A DNA stretch of 37,171 nucleotides, from the NCBI GenBank assembly GCA_002707785.1, contig PANW01000048.1:4338-41508 (forward strand), written 5' to 3'. The position numbers and the translations under genes were made by a program. How positions within the stretch are numbered: the stretch's first letter is position 1; each line of letters opens with the position of its first letter. The notes under the pieces are model-generated. The model was not told the origin of the DNA, did no database searches, and worked only from the letters and a program-made list of their open reading frames with translations. Below are positions 1-9,103 of this stretch, piece by piece. This stretch comes from Cellvibrionaceae bacterium. Its GTDB lineage: Bacteria; Pseudomonadota; Gammaproteobacteria; Pseudomonadales; Cellvibrionaceae.

Positions 1-636
1 CGTTATGGCGGCGAGGAATTTATCGTGCTGCTCCCCAACACCGACATCCATGGCGCCAAAAAGGTGGGAGAGAGCATTCGCCGAGCGATATTTGAACTGC
101 AAATTTCCCATGAACACTCCAGCACGGAAAAAGTCGTCACCGCCAGCGTCGGCGTGGCGACTTGCACCCACACTACCGGACGCTCCTTCGATGACTTGGT
201 CACCCAAGCAGACAATCAGCTCTATCAGTCTAAGAGTGCCGGACGCAACCTGGTCTCAGCTCAAGAAACCGACAGCCAAAAAACCATTCTGGTCGCCGAC
301 GACGATCCCGATACGTTGACCCTTCTCTCAGCCCAATTGCAGAATCATTGCAACATTGTCACCGCCGACAATGGTTCAGACTGTATCGAACTGGCCACGA
401 GTATTGCCCCAGACTTAGTCTTACTTGATATTCATATGCCCTCTATCGACGGCTTAGAAGTCTGTCGACAATTGCGACAGCACCCCAACACCGCCACTCT
501 GCCAATCATCTTAATCTCTGCCGAAGATCGCGCCCAACAAATAAAGCTCGGCAAGCAAGTGGGCGCCAATGATTGCCTCGAGAAGCCTCTGGATGAGAAC
601 AAAATGCTGGCCAAGATTAACCGCTATCTCGCTTAA
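1..636 (+). CDS. GGDEF-receiver signalling protein (C-terminal part)
   Basis: The gene is cut by the window start; 211 codons remain in frame. The first visible residues are RYGGEEF, the active-site signature of diguanylate cyclases in its functional GGEEF form. The domain ends near residue 84 with the usual LYQSKSAGRN helix. A receiver domain follows (residues about 94-211): acidic cluster D100-D102, phospho-acceptor D143 in LLDIHMP, S173 and K195-P196, so all phosphorylation residues are present. The order GGDEF then receiver is the reverse of PleD-type proteins. Inference: it makes cyclic-di-GMP under control of phosphorelay input, and the missing N-terminus may hold another sensory or receiver domain. 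The stop is TAA at 634-636. The assignment to both families is secure; the signal sensed is unknown. Confidence 0.9.
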   Translation, partial: RYGGEEFIVLLPNTDIHGAKKVGESIRRAIFELQISHEHSSTEKVVTASVGVATCTHTTGRSFDDLVTQADNQLYQSKSAGRNLVSAQETDSQKTILVADDDPDTLTLLSAQLQNHCNIVTADNGSDCIELATSIAPDLVLLDIHMPSIDGLEVCRQLRQHPNTATLPIILISAEDRAQQIKLGKQVGANDCLEKPLDENKMLAKINRYLA

Positions 637-822
637 AATAGCAGAGAGAGCAAGCCGATAGTTTAGGGGACTTCGGCAGGGATATTACAACTGGTTATTG
701 CCACACTCTCTTTTAATACTCTCTAGTTTAAGCTTGGCTCGCTTTTGTGACTGATTAGACGGTAAAGACGTCAAGCACTGGATTACCATCTAGGCTGTAG
801 TCCATTACCGCTAGAGTTTGCT

Positions 823-1281
823 ATGTCTATTCCATCGATAACGAAACACCCTGTACTCGCAATCCTTCTAATGTTCGCTGCAAACTCCAGCTGGACCGAA
901 GAATCAACGCCTTGGATTTTGGCAAAATATGATCTCAACGGCGATGAAAAGATTACTCAAGCTGAAGTCAGTCAGAAAAAACAGCTGCTATTTTCGAGAA
1001 TGGATGCCAATCAAGACGGCGATATCACGTTCGAAGAATACCAAACCACCGATCAAAACCGACGTGCAGCTCTCTTAAAAGCTCGCTTTAGTAAGCTTGA
1101 TGACAATCACGACGGGCAAGTCAGCGAAAAGGAGTACGCCGCCTTCATGGGCATGTTTAACAGCTTCGACAGCAATGGGGACGGCACTCTGAGTGAGGCG
1201 GAAGTTGGCCTTCAAACTGACACAGAAGCTCAAATCACGCGCTGCTTGTTATGGTTCTGCCTGCGCACAGATCTCGATTGA
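823..1281 (+). CDS. Exported EF-hand calcium-binding protein
   Basis: This is a 152-residue protein with an N-terminal hydrophobic segment (about residues 10-21, followed by NSSW) that reads as a Sec signal peptide. Four EF-hand loops follow: D37-E48, D61-E72, D93-E104 and D116-E127. Loops 2-4 keep the central DG pair; loop 1 has DE in place of DG. Periplasmic or secreted calcium binding is expected; no enzyme domain is visible. After the last loop the tail (residues 128-152) turns hydrophobic and cysteine-containing, unlike the rest, so the end may be altered by a frameshift. The ribosome binding site before ATG 823 is weak. The gene stands alone and converges on pyrB. The EF-hand call is firm; the physiological role is not known. 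Confidence 0.8.
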   Translation: MSIPSITKHPVLAILLMFAANSSWTEESTPWILAKYDLNGDEKITQAEVSQKKQLLFSRMDANQDGDITFEEYQTTDQNRRAALLKARFSKLDDNHDGQVSEKEYAAFMGMFNSFDSNGDGTLSEAEVGLQTDTEAQITRCLLWFCLRTDLD

Positions 1282-1289
1282 TAAGACCA

Positions 1290-1316
1290 GGGCATGGATC
1301 TCTATGCCCGCTTTTA
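1290..1316 (+). terminator. Possible intrinsic terminator after the EF-hand gene
   Basis: A 6-bp stem GGGCAT/ATGCCC with an 8-nt loop is followed by GCTTTTA. It starts 9 nt after the EF-hand stop codon. The stem is short and the T-run has only four residues, so efficiency is uncertain. Confidence 0.45.
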
Positions 1317-1357
1317 GGGTCGCTCCCTTTATACCTGTGTTTTTACGGTAGTAACCT

Positions 1358-1413
1358 GTAGCCCGTAGCCCGTAGCCCGTAGCCCGTAGCCCGTAGCCCG
1401 TAGCCCGTAGCCC
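1358..1413. repeat. Tandem repeat, 8 perfect copies of GTAGCCC
   Basis: Eight uninterrupted copies of the 7-mer GTAGCCC run from 1358 to 1413, ending 14 nt before the pyrB stop codon, in the gap between the convergent EF-hand and pyrB genes. All copies are identical, which suggests recent slippage expansion. No coding or known regulatory role is visible. Confidence 0.97.
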
Positions 1414-1427
1414 GCAAATTCTGTCGT

Positions 1428-2435
1428 CTAGCGGCCGTTATACCAAGTCACTTCTCGCGAGTACTTATCCACCTGATCGGCGACATTCAAAATCAACGCA
1501 AACAAGGCCATCCGCACCAAAACCCCATTGTCAGCCTGACGAAAAATCGCCAGATTGGGATTGAGGTTTAAATCGTTATCAAGCTCATTGGCGTCCTCTC
1601 GAGAATCTCGAGGCAATGGATGCATAATGACCGTATTCGGCTCGCAGTACTGAGTATAGATGGCCTGATTGAGACGAAATTGACCCCGGTATTGATTCGC
1701 TTCTTCTTTTGACGCGAAGCGCTCTTCCTGAATGCGCGTGGCATAGGCAATATCCACAGCGCCGATACCATTAGCCAGATCTTGAGAAATAACCACATCG
1801 ATACCCGCCTCTCGCATCGATTCTAGCACCGCTTCGGGCATGGCTAACTCGACGGGTGATACCAACGTTACATGCACGTTCTGATACAAACACAAGAGCT
1901 TACACAAGGAGTGGACCGTTCGACCGTGCTTCAGATCGCCAATCATGGCAATGCGCAAACCATCAATACTGCGACCCCGATCGGCCAGCTCTTTGCGAAT
2001 AGTGTACAGATCCAATAGCGCCTGACTGGGATGCTCATTGGCACCGTCGCCACCGTTAATCACCGGCACCCGACTGGCTTCGGCAAATTCGGCGACAGAT
2101 CCAGATTCTGGATGGCGCATACAGATCACATCGCTGTAGCCAGACAATACCCGAGCGGTATCGTAGAGCGACTCACCTTTGGCTATCGCAGAACTCTGAA
2201 AGCCTGTGGTTTCACGTACTTCACCACCGAGAAGGTTGAATGCTGAGCCAAAACTCACTCGGGTTCGAGTGCTGGGCTCAAAGAACATGTTTCCAAGAAT
2301 TGCGCCCTCCAAAACTCGCGTCACGCGTCGACGCAAGGCGTAGGGCTCCATGGAGTCTGCAACCTGAAAAATTCGCTCAATATCAGCCCGTTCAAACTGC
2401 TTGATGGACAAAATATGCGCGCCAGTGAACTCCAT
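1428..2435 (-). CDS. pyrB: Aspartate carbamoyltransferase catalytic chain
   Basis: The 335-residue protein catalyses the first committed step of pyrimidine synthesis, carbamoyl phosphate plus aspartate to carbamoyl aspartate, in the cytoplasm. The carbamoyl phosphate motif FEPSTRTR lies at residues 52-59, the loop containing AKGES at 85-89, HPSQALLDL from 135, GDLKHGRTVHSL in the middle and HPLPR near the C-terminus. These are the E. coli-like catalytic-chain signatures. No pyrI regulatory subunit or pyrC-like pseudosubunit gene is adjacent, so the gene is a single unit here. The ATG at 2435 follows a good GGGAG site 5 nt upstream. It is convergent with the EF-hand gene and divergent from the DUF2971 gene. 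Confidence 0.95.
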   Translation of the reverse strand: MEFTGAHILSIKQFERADIERIFQVADSMEPYALRRRVTRVLEGAILGNMFFEPSTRTRVSFGSAFNLLGGEVRETTGFQSSAIAKGESLYDTARVLSGYSDVICMRHPESGSVAEFAEASRVPVINGGDGANEHPSQALLDLYTIRKELADRGRSIDGLRIAMIGDLKHGRTVHSLCKLLCLYQNVHVTLVSPVELAMPEAVLESMREAGIDVVISQDLANGIGAVDIAYATRIQEERFASKEEANQYRGQFRLNQAIYTQYCEPNTVIMHPLPRDSREDANELDNDLNLNPNLAIFRQADNGVLVRMALFALILNVADQVDKYSREVTWYNGR

Positions 2436-2688
2436 GGTGACTCCCGAATAAGCGTGTCAGATAAGGGCTGCTATTGTAGCTTCGGCAATCCCTTTACACC
2501 ATCGTAATTTGCCTATTAGACTTGTCTTACGCCTCTCAGAAATGGCCACACTCAAGCCCAACAAAAGAATTGCTGACGGCCGCCGATAAAACCTTCTAAA
2601 TCGAAGTATTCCGCCCTCAGCAAACGGCGGCGACTGGTGGTAGACTCACAATTAGCGCGACACAATCGAATACCCCAAAGGAGCCCAC

Positions 2689-3597
2689 GTGGCCGCACAC
2701 AGCCCAGAATATCTCGTTAAGTTTGCCCCCATTGATATCGGCAAACTCATCCTAGAGTCTCGAACTCTGCGATGGAGCGCCCCCCACTTATTCAACGACC
2801 CTTTCGAGCTAACTCACGAGAGCCAACTGAATTTTGATCCTCAAATTTTATTGCAGGCGGCCATAAAAATGGCGACAGCAATGATCTTTGCCAAAGACGA
2901 TCCTCGCGGCAATACCCCACTGGTCAACGCCATTCGTCGCTGGCGCGATGAGGAGCGCTTTGCCTCGCCAGAAGAAGCCTACGATGTACTGAAAGAACTG
3001 CTGTCGCAGGTCGTGGATCAACGTCTCCACACTATTGAGCATATGATGACGGAATGGCGTAAGTACGCCCGCAGCCTACGCATTTGTAGCTTTTCAGGAA
3101 AACCTAACAACCTTGCTTCATGGCAGCAGTATGCGGATCAACACCAAGGCATTGCCATTCGCTTTCAAGCTGGTGAGTACACCTCTTTGCCACACCCCGA
3201 AAAAGTACTCTACAAAGGCCCACGACCTGAGATATCCACCTTGCGCAGTGAAATGTCTGTGATTATGGCCAGCGCACACTATGTCGCTCAGGACCACTTT
3301 GAGGAAAAGTTCACCCACAAAGCTCAACATCGTAGCCACGAAGAGGAGTGGCGCTGCTTTCATCGCGTTAAGGAAGAGCCCGGCGGCCCTATCGGTCCTG
3401 ATAGTGAATGGTACAGCGATATGTCGTTTGAGCGCAGTGAAGTCAGTGCTATTTACCTAGGCGCGAATACGCCCGCCAATAGCAAGCGAGAGTTGATTGA
3501 ACTCATCAAAGAGCACTATGACCAAGCGAAAATCTTCCAATGCAAAGTGGTACCCGGTAAATTCGAAATTGATTTTGAAAAGGTATCCATAAAATAA
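2689..3597 (+). CDS. DUF2971 family protein
   Basis: This 302-residue cytoplasmic protein starts at GTG, preceded by a clear AAAGGAG site (2677-2683). It shows the DUF2971 pattern: an N-terminal LRWSAPHLFNDPFEL element (about residues 27-41), a middle CSFSGKPNNLASWQQYADQH element with the W..YA..H core, and HEEEWRCF towards the C-terminus. DUF2971 proteins have no established biochemical function; they are scattered in bacteria, often as single accessory genes and sometimes near defence loci. No such neighbour is visible here. It is convergent with the broken lhgO gene. Family assignment is confident and function unknown. Confidence 0.8.
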   Translation: MAAHSPEYLVKFAPIDIGKLILESRTLRWSAPHLFNDPFELTHESQLNFDPQILLQAAIKMATAMIFAKDDPRGNTPLVNAIRRWRDEERFASPEEAYDVLKELLSQVVDQRLHTIEHMMTEWRKYARSLRICSFSGKPNNLASWQQYADQHQGIAIRFQAGEYTSLPHPEKVLYKGPRPEISTLRSEMSVIMASAHYVAQDHFEEKFTHKAQHRSHEEEWRCFHRVKEEPGGPIGPDSEWYSDMSFERSEVSAIYLGANTPANSKRELIELIKEHYDQAKIFQCKVVPGKFEIDFEKVSIK

Positions 3598-3614
3598 GCC
3601 CCTTGCTCCGACGC

Positions 3615-4898
3615 TCACTCCTTTAAAGACAACTGAGCGTCGACAACCTGGTCAACAATATAACCACCAATCGGGAATGCCGAGGTTGCCGCCGGCGACG
3701 GGGCGTTACAGACGTGCAGGCTGCGACGAGATCGGGCGAAAAGAAAGTCCTGCACTAAACTACCATCGACAAGGACCGCTTGGGCGCGAATCCCCGCTGG
3801 ATAAGACTGCAGATGCTGAAGCTCAACCGTCGGGCAGTACTTATTCACCAAAGCCAAATAGCCACGCTTGTGCAAAGAGTTTTTCCATTCCCTCAAACCG
3901 GTGGCAAAGTTCTTACCCAGCAAGCGCCAGAATCCCGGAAAACGCAGCAACTCCCAGCCATCGCGCAAACTGACATTAATCTTGCCATAGCCCTCACGCT
4001 TCCATCCCTGTACCGCATTGGGCCCCACGGTGATAGAACCATCAATCATACGAGTTAAATGAACCCCTAAGAAAGGCAACCGGGGATCCGGCACAGGATA
4101 GATTAGGTGTTTAACCAATCCATTGAGGTGGGCCGGTAACTGGTAGTATTCGCCGCGAAACGGGACGATTTGGAAGTCGATATCAATCCCCATCATGCGC
4201 GCCATCCGATCGGCCATAAGACCCGCACACACAATTAAATAGTCCGCCGTAATGCGAGACTTACCGCTTACCTCTACGCGCAGTGACAAATCAATCTGAT
4301 CGCTACCTTCATTCAGATCAACCACCTCGCCAGCTTATAACAGTTGTCCACCGAGCGATTGAAACTGCTGAGCCATTACCCGTGTAAGACGCGGATAGTC
4401 CGTAATGGCTGTATCGGCAACCAAAATCGCCGCAACGCCGACCACATTGGGCTCTTCTCGACGCAATTGAGCGACATCGAGCCATTCGACGTCGACGCTA
4501 TTTTCTTGGCAGCGCTCATACAGCGCTCGCAGCCGTTGCAGTTCAAGCTCGTCGGTGGCGACAATCAATTTCCCACACTGCTCAAACGGGATCCCATGCT
4601 GCCGACAAAATGCTAGAGTATCTTTGAGCCCTTGGCGACAGAACTGCGCTTTTAGACTGTCGGGAGGATAATAGACACCGGCGTGAACCACACCGCTGTT
4701 GTGACCCGTTTGATGAGAGGCCAATTCGGATTCTTTCTCGATCACAATAATGCGTTTGTGCGGATACGTCTGCTGTAACTGCAGCGCGGTTGAAACGCCA
4801 ACAATGCCGCCGCCCACAATCACATAGTCGAAATGAGTCTGGGCTAAGTGATCCAGTGGCGGCTGATCGGCAATCGATGTCGGTGGCGATTGAGTCAT
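3615..4898 (-). pseudogene. lhgO: L-2-hydroxyglutarate oxidase-like gene interrupted by one in-frame stop
   Basis: The full reading frame resembles the FAD-dependent L-2-hydroxyglutarate oxidase/dehydrogenase LhgO (YgaF): an N-terminal GGGIVG dinucleotide site at residues 29-34, HNSGVVHAGVYYPP, then FRGEYYQLP, PFLGVHLTRMIDGS, GPNAV and the C-terminal CNAPSPAATSAFPIGG. Codon 188 (4337-4335) is TAA. Reading on in the same frame gives AGEVVDLNEG and the rest of the family without a gap. Compared from memory with the E. coli protein, the stop falls where tyrosine sits in GGEIIYNAEV, so one base change from TAT or TAC explains it. About 427 codons match the family length of roughly 420. The start has no clear ribosome binding site. 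It is either a recent nonsense mutation or a sequencing error; both halves otherwise look under selection. Confidence 0.85.
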
Positions 4899-4925
4899 AA
4901 GCGAAGGAGACGCAATACCGAGCGT

Positions 4926-5534
4926 CTAGAACAATTTCATCTGCTCAAGCTTGGCCTTAATGGGGCCAAACGAACGCCGATGAATAGGCGTCACCCCTAA
5001 ACGATCCACCGCCTCCATATGCACCTTGGTGGGATAACCCTTGTGGCCAGCAAAACCATATCCAGGATAGGTTGCGTCAAAGGCGACCATTTCTCTATCC
5101 CGCGTGACTTTCGCCAGTATAGACGCCGCACTGATGGCGGCGACGCGGCTATCACCCTTAACAACGGCTTCGGCGGGAAAACGCCAACTGGGAATTTTAT
5201 TGCCATCGACCCAAACGTGTTCAGGCGCCTTGTGCAAACCTTCTACGGCGCGTTTCATCGCCAACAAGCTGGCCTGCAAAATATTGATACTGTCGATTTC
5301 GTCGACCGAGGCTCGCGCAATGCAGTAACTCAGAGCTTTTTCCTGAATTTCTATAAATAGCCGCTCGCGCTTTTTTTCCGAGAGTTTTTTCGAATCATTG
5401 AGTTTTTCGATCGGCTGATTAGGATCGAGAATCACTGCCGCAGCAACCACATCGCCCGCCAGCGGACCGCGTCCGACCTCGTCAACTCCCGCGCCTAAAA
5501 TACCCTGATAACAACTGACAAATGGTTCCATCAT
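4926..5534 (-). CDS. rnhB: Ribonuclease HII
   Basis: The enzyme removes RNA, including single ribonucleotides, from RNA-DNA hybrids. The [12 protein letters not shown] motif gives the metal ligands D18 and E19, and DGNK (D110) and [16 protein letters not shown] (D128) supply the remaining acidic residues. I chose ATG 5534 (202 residues, close to the usual length) because TAAGGATTTG lies directly upstream and overlaps the lpxB stop codon. A longer frame from 5570 would overlap lpxB by 29 nt without need. It is the last gene of the lpx operon. In E. coli dnaE follows rnhB; here an lhgO-like gene does. Confidence 0.95.
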   Translation of the reverse strand: MMEPFVSCYQGILGAGVDEVGRGPLAGDVVAAAVILDPNQPIEKLNDSKKLSEKKRERLFIEIQEKALSYCIARASVDEIDSINILQASLLAMKRAVEGLHKAPEHVWVDGNKIPSWRFPAEAVVKGDSRVAAISAASILAKVTRDREMVAFDATYPGYGFAGHKGYPTKVHMEAVDRLGVTPIHRRSFGPIKAKLEQMKLF

Positions 5535-5541
5535 CAAATCC

Positions 5542-6711
5542 TTATTCAACCGAACCGCTGTCGAGTTCATTGTTTTCGATCAATTGCACCACCGCCTCAG
5601 CGGCTTTCTCACTGGCGTTGCAGCGAATGCTTTGATGTAATTCCACAAATTCACTGCGCAATTGCTGCGCTTCTTCAGGGTTATCAAAATACTTCAATAT
5701 TTCTTGCCCTAAGCGCTTCGGGGTCACTTGCTTTTGCAGTATTTCAGGCACTAAAGACTTACCGGCGAGTAAATTGGGAAGCGAGAAGAATGGGCTTTTC
5801 ACTAGCCGTGAAATAATAGCAAACGACAACCACGCTAGACGATAGGCCACCACCATCGGACGTTTCAACAGCATAGCTTCCAACGTCGTCGTGCCTGAAG
5901 CCATCAACACTGCATCGGCGGCTTCCATCACTTCATGGGACTGACCATCCACCACCGTAATGGGTAGTGGCTCAATCGCCTGCAGCTGTTCTTCAATCTG
6001 CTGGCGCCTTTGTGCGTTCGCCGCTGGCACAACAAAGTGCAACTCGGGACGACGCTGCAGACACCAATGAGCGGCCTGCCAAAAGACCGGACCGAGCAGC
6101 TTCACTTCTCCACCGCGACTACCGGGCATCAAAGCGATAAGAGACTGACTGGCATCCAACTGCAAGCGCGCACGAGCCCTTGATTGATCCGGTTCCATGG
6201 CAATATCGTCCGCCAGCGGATGACCAACAAAACATACAGGTACTTGATGCTCTTGATAGAACTCTGCCTCAAAAGGTAAGAGTGTCAGCATCAAGTCTAC
6301 CGACTTGGCAATTTTTACTATACGTTTTTGTCGCCAAGCCCACACCGACGGACTCACATAGTGAACGGTTTTGATGCCGTGCTGTTTCAAACGCTGTTCG
6401 ATGGTGAGATTAAAATCTGGGGAATCAATACCGATAAAGACATCGGGAGGATGATCGATAAAATGCTGAACGACTTGTTTGCGCATGCGCAGTAACTCAG
6501 GCAGTCGTTTGAGCGGTTCCACCAGCCCCATCACCGCCAACCGCTCTTGAGCAAAATGGCTGTCGAAGCCGGCAGCAATCATGCGCTCGCCACCAATACC
6601 CTCAAAAATTGCCTGAGGATATCTGTTGCGCAAGGCAACCATTAGACCGGCGCCGAGAATATCTCCCGAGGCCTCGCCGACGACCATTCCGATACGTATT
6701 TGTTTTTGCAT
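5542..6711 (-). CDS. lpxB: Lipid-A-disaccharide synthase
   Basis: The 389-residue GT19-family glycosyltransferase joins UDP-2,3-diacylglucosamine and lipid X to make the lipid A disaccharide at the inner membrane's cytoplasmic face. The N-terminal GEASGD signature (residues 12-17), [27 protein letters not shown] and the [11 protein letters not shown] donor-site segment are all present. The gene starts 8 nt after the lpxA stop and leads directly into rnhB, so it sits in a tight lpxD-fabZ-lpxA-lpxB-rnhB operon. Length and motifs are typical and no defect is seen. Confidence 0.96.
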   Translation of the reverse strand: MQKQIRIGMVVGEASGDILGAGLMVALRNRYPQAIFEGIGGERMIAAGFDSHFAQERLAVMGLVEPLKRLPELLRMRKQVVQHFIDHPPDVFIGIDSPDFNLTIEQRLKQHGIKTVHYVSPSVWAWRQKRIVKIAKSVDLMLTLLPFEAEFYQEHQVPVCFVGHPLADDIAMEPDQSRARARLQLDASQSLIALMPGSRGGEVKLLGPVFWQAAHWCLQRRPELHFVVPAANAQRRQQIEEQLQAIEPLPITVVDGQSHEVMEAADAVLMASGTTTLEAMLLKRPMVVAYRLAWLSFAIISRLVKSPFFSLPNLLAGKSLVPEILQKQVTPKRLGQEILKYFDNPEEAQQLRSEFVELHQSIRCNASEKAAEAVVQLIENNELDSGSVE

Positions 6712-6719
6712 CTGAGGAA

Positions 6720-7490
6720 TTAGCGAACAATACCGCGGGTGGAGTTTTGCAAACTCTCAATAATCAAGTTCACTGCAGCGCAGTTGACTGCCAGCTGCTC
6801 AAGTTCTTGCACGGCTTCATCAACGGTAAGCCCGCGACGATAAACCAATTTAAAACACTTGTTAATCACAGAGATCTCTTCCTTGGTGAAACCGCGGCGG
6901 CGCAAACCCTCGGAATTAATACTCTTGGCAGATGCCGGATTACCATTGACCATGACATAGGCTGGTATGTCTTTGCCAATGGCGCTGCCCATACCAGTAA
7001 AACAGTGCTGGCCGATATTACAGAATTGATGCACTAAGGTGTAGCCGCCCAAAATAGCCCAATCGCCCACATGTACATGCCCCGCTAAAGCGGCGTTATT
7101 GACGAGAATGCAATTGTCGCCAATCACGCTATCGTGCCCTACATGTACGTAAGCCATCAGCAAATTGTCGCTGCCAATGGTGGTTTCTGCGCGATCTTGT
7201 ATGGTACCGCGATGGATGGTGACACCCTCTCGAATCACATTATTGTCGCCAATAACCAGCCGAGTCTCCTCGCCGTTATATTTAAGATCCGGTGTCGCTT
7301 CCCCCACTGTGGAGAACTGAAAGATGTGGTTGTTTTCACCAATGACTGTCGGGCCTTTGATGATCGCATGAGATTCCACTTGCGTGCCGGCGCCAATCTC
7401 AACTTCCGGTCCAATAATAGACCAAGGGCCAACACTGACGTCATCGGCCAGTTTAGCGGAGGGATCAATAATTGCTCTTGGATCAATCAA
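6720..7490 (-). CDS. lpxA: UDP-N-acetylglucosamine acyltransferase
   Basis: LpxA transfers a 3-hydroxyacyl chain from acyl carrier protein to UDP-GlcNAc, the first step of lipid A synthesis. The 256 residues begin with MIDPRAIIDPSA and form hexapeptide repeats of the left-handed beta-helix type through about residue 190, followed by a helical C-terminal domain. The likely catalytic histidine is H119 in HVGHD; TIHRGT (H93) and GNPA are also as in the family. It lies 18 nt downstream of fabZ and 8 nt upstream of lpxB, an arrangement conserved across Gammaproteobacteria. Confidence 0.96.
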   Translation of the reverse strand: MIDPRAIIDPSAKLADDVSVGPWSIIGPEVEIGAGTQVESHAIIKGPTVIGENNHIFQFSTVGEATPDLKYNGEETRLVIGDNNVIREGVTIHRGTIQDRAETTIGSDNLLMAYVHVGHDSVIGDNCILVNNAALAGHVHVGDWAILGGYTLVHQFCNIGQHCFTGMGSAIGKDIPAYVMVNGNPASAKSINSEGLRRRGFTKEEISVINKCFKLVYRRGLTVDEAVQELEQLAVNCAAVNLIIESLQNSTRGIVR

Positions 7491-7508
7491 ACTCTACAAA
7501 CTCCCAAT

Positions 7509-7946
7509 TTATACCTGGCGATCTGCACACAGTATAGTTGCTGAAGCTGCGAGGGTTCCGTCCACAGTCGCGCGACATTCAAATTTCCAGATGCCTCGTT
7601 TTTCCGAGATAATCTTGGCCTCTAGGTCCAATTTGTCTCCCGGCACCACTTGACGCTTAAAACGCACTTTATCGGCGCCGGCAAACAGATAGATTGAGCC
7701 ATCTGCTGGCTTCTTACCCAGCGTTTTGAACCCTAAGATTCCAGCCGCCTGTGCCATCGCTTCGACGATCATCACGCCTGGGAAAATCGGCGCTTGAGGG
7801 AAGTGACCGTTAAACACTTCTTCATTAATCGATACATTTTTGAAGGCTCGGATAAACTGGCCTTTTTCCAATTCAACTACTCGATCCACTAACAAGAACG
7901 GGTAGCGATGGGGTAAAAACTCTCGAATCTCTCTGACATCCATCAT
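7509..7946 (-). CDS. fabZ: 3-hydroxyacyl-ACP dehydratase FabZ
   Basis: This 145-residue hot-dog-fold enzyme dehydrates 3-hydroxyacyl-ACP in fatty acid elongation, competing with LpxA and LpxD for the same 3-hydroxymyristoyl-ACP pool. The catalytic pair is H48 in [12 protein letters not shown] and E62 in [11 protein letters not shown]; the N-terminal [13 protein letters not shown] segment is also diagnostic. Two ATG codons in tandem (7946 and 7943) could start it. It lies between lpxD and lpxA with short gaps, which fits joint control of membrane fatty acids and lipid A. Confidence 0.96.
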   Translation of the reverse strand: MMDVREIREFLPHRYPFLLVDRVVELEKGQFIRAFKNVSINEEVFNGHFPQAPIFPGVMIVEAMAQAAGILGFKTLGKKPADGSIYLFAGADKVRFKRQVVPGDKLDLEAKIISEKRGIWKFECRATVDGTLAASATILCADRQV

Positions 7947-7964
7947 GATGTTAAAATTCCTAAA

Positions 7965-9008
7965 CTACTTGTCTTTGTCTGTTGGAGGAACTCGTCTCTC
8001 CAACTCAGATAATCGTTGCGCGATCTGATCCAACTGACCAAATCGCACGGCATTTCTGCGCCACACTTTTGTGGGAGACGCCACAACCCCCGACGAATAG
8101 GAGCCCGCCTGAGAAATAGATTTGTTCACCAGCGTATTGACACTAATATGCACACCATCAGCGATGGTCAAATGCCCGACGATAGACACAGCGCCTGCAA
8201 TGGTGCAGTTTCGTCCAATTCGGGTACTGCCTGCAATTCCGGTACAGCCAGCAATAGCGGTATTTTCGCCAATTTGCACGTTGTGAGCGATCTGCACTTG
8301 ATTGTCGATAATGACACCGCGACCAATCACCGTGTCATCTAATGCCCCTCGATCAACGGTGGTACAGGCACCAATCTCAACATCATCGCCAATCACTACA
8401 CCGCCGACTTGATGAATTTTCACCCAACCTTCAGCACTGGGAGCAAAACCGAAGCCATCGGCACCTATCACACAACCACTGTGTAAGGTTACCCGATTTC
8501 CCACGGAAACACCGTGATAGAGTGTGACATTTGCCTGTAGACAAGAATTTTCGCCGATTTGGCAATGGTCACCGATTTGACTGCCAGGTCCGATTTGGGT
8601 GCCAGATCCGATGATCACTCCGGCGCCAATAGTCACATTTGCGCCAATACACACATCACTGGCCAGCTCTGCACTGGGATCCACAACGGCTGATTCGTGC
8701 ACGCCCACAGTAACTCGCGGAGCTGGATCAAACAAAGCGGTCAGACGTGCATAGCTGAGATAAGGATTATCAACAATAAGCTTGTTGCCCGCATACTCGT
8801 CGGCGACATTCTCCCTAAGAACTACAGCCGCAGCTTGAGTATCAGCGAGGTAGCGACGATAAGCCGGATTGGCAAGAAACGAGAGTTCGCCAGACTGAGC
8901 CGTCTGCAAGGTATTCAAACCGTTAATGGAGCACTCTCCGTCACCCTCCAGCCGCGCATCAATATGATCGGCTAGCTGTTTAAGAGTCCATGTACGGTTT
9001 TCGGTCAT
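7965..9008 (-). CDS. lpxD: UDP-3-O-acylglucosamine N-acyltransferase
   Basis: LpxD adds the second 3-hydroxyacyl chain to the lipid A precursor. An N-terminal uridine-binding domain (about 100 residues) is followed by hexapeptide repeats and a C-terminal helix; the catalytic histidine is in the [12 protein letters not shown] segment. I start at ATG 9008 (347 residues, near the family's 341-350). The longer frame begins with TTG at 9056 inside a hairpin after skp, and its extra 16 residues do not resemble the family. A modest GCGGAAACC site precedes 9008. The gene opens the lpxD-fabZ-lpxA-lpxB-rnhB series. Confidence 0.94.
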   Translation of the reverse strand: MTENRTWTLKQLADHIDARLEGDGECSINGLNTLQTAQSGELSFLANPAYRRYLADTQAAAVVLRENVADEYAGNKLIVDNPYLSYARLTALFDPAPRVTVGVHESAVVDPSAELASDVCIGANVTIGAGVIIGSGTQIGPGSQIGDHCQIGENSCLQANVTLYHGVSVGNRVTLHSGCVIGADGFGFAPSAEGWVKIHQVGGVVIGDDVEIGACTTVDRGALDDTVIGRGVIIDNQVQIAHNVQIGENTAIAGCTGIAGSTRIGRNCTIAGAVSIVGHLTIADGVHISVNTLVNKSISQAGSYSSGVVASPTKVWRRNAVRFGQLDQIAQRLSELERRVPPTDKDK

Positions 9009-9044
9009 GTGGTTTCCGCTTAAAAATGGCAATGATAAAACGTT

Positions 9045-9079
9045 AAAAACTCTCAACCACCAAGTGATCGAGAGTTTTT
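9045..9079 (-). terminator. Hairpin between skp and lpxD (terminator or attenuator)
   Basis: A perfect 10-bp inverted repeat, AAAAACTCTC/GAGAGTTTTT with a 15-nt loop, lies 25 nt after the skp stop codon on the minus strand. The T-run is part of the stem. It could partly terminate transcription between skp and the lpx genes or protect the upstream mRNA. Confidence 0.5.
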
Positions 9080-9103
9080 AAGAACGATTTTTTGAACAGT
9101 CGC

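Noticed and set aside
4323..4325. GTG as an independent start of a second, separate gene downstream of the lhgO stop
   Set aside because: It has no ribosome binding site, lacks the FAD-binding part, and the frame is continuous with the upstream half, so an interrupted single gene is simpler.
9057..9103. Upstream TTG start for lpxD at 9056
   Set aside because: It lies within the skp-lpxD hairpin and adds residues not typical of LpxD; ATG 9008 fits family length.
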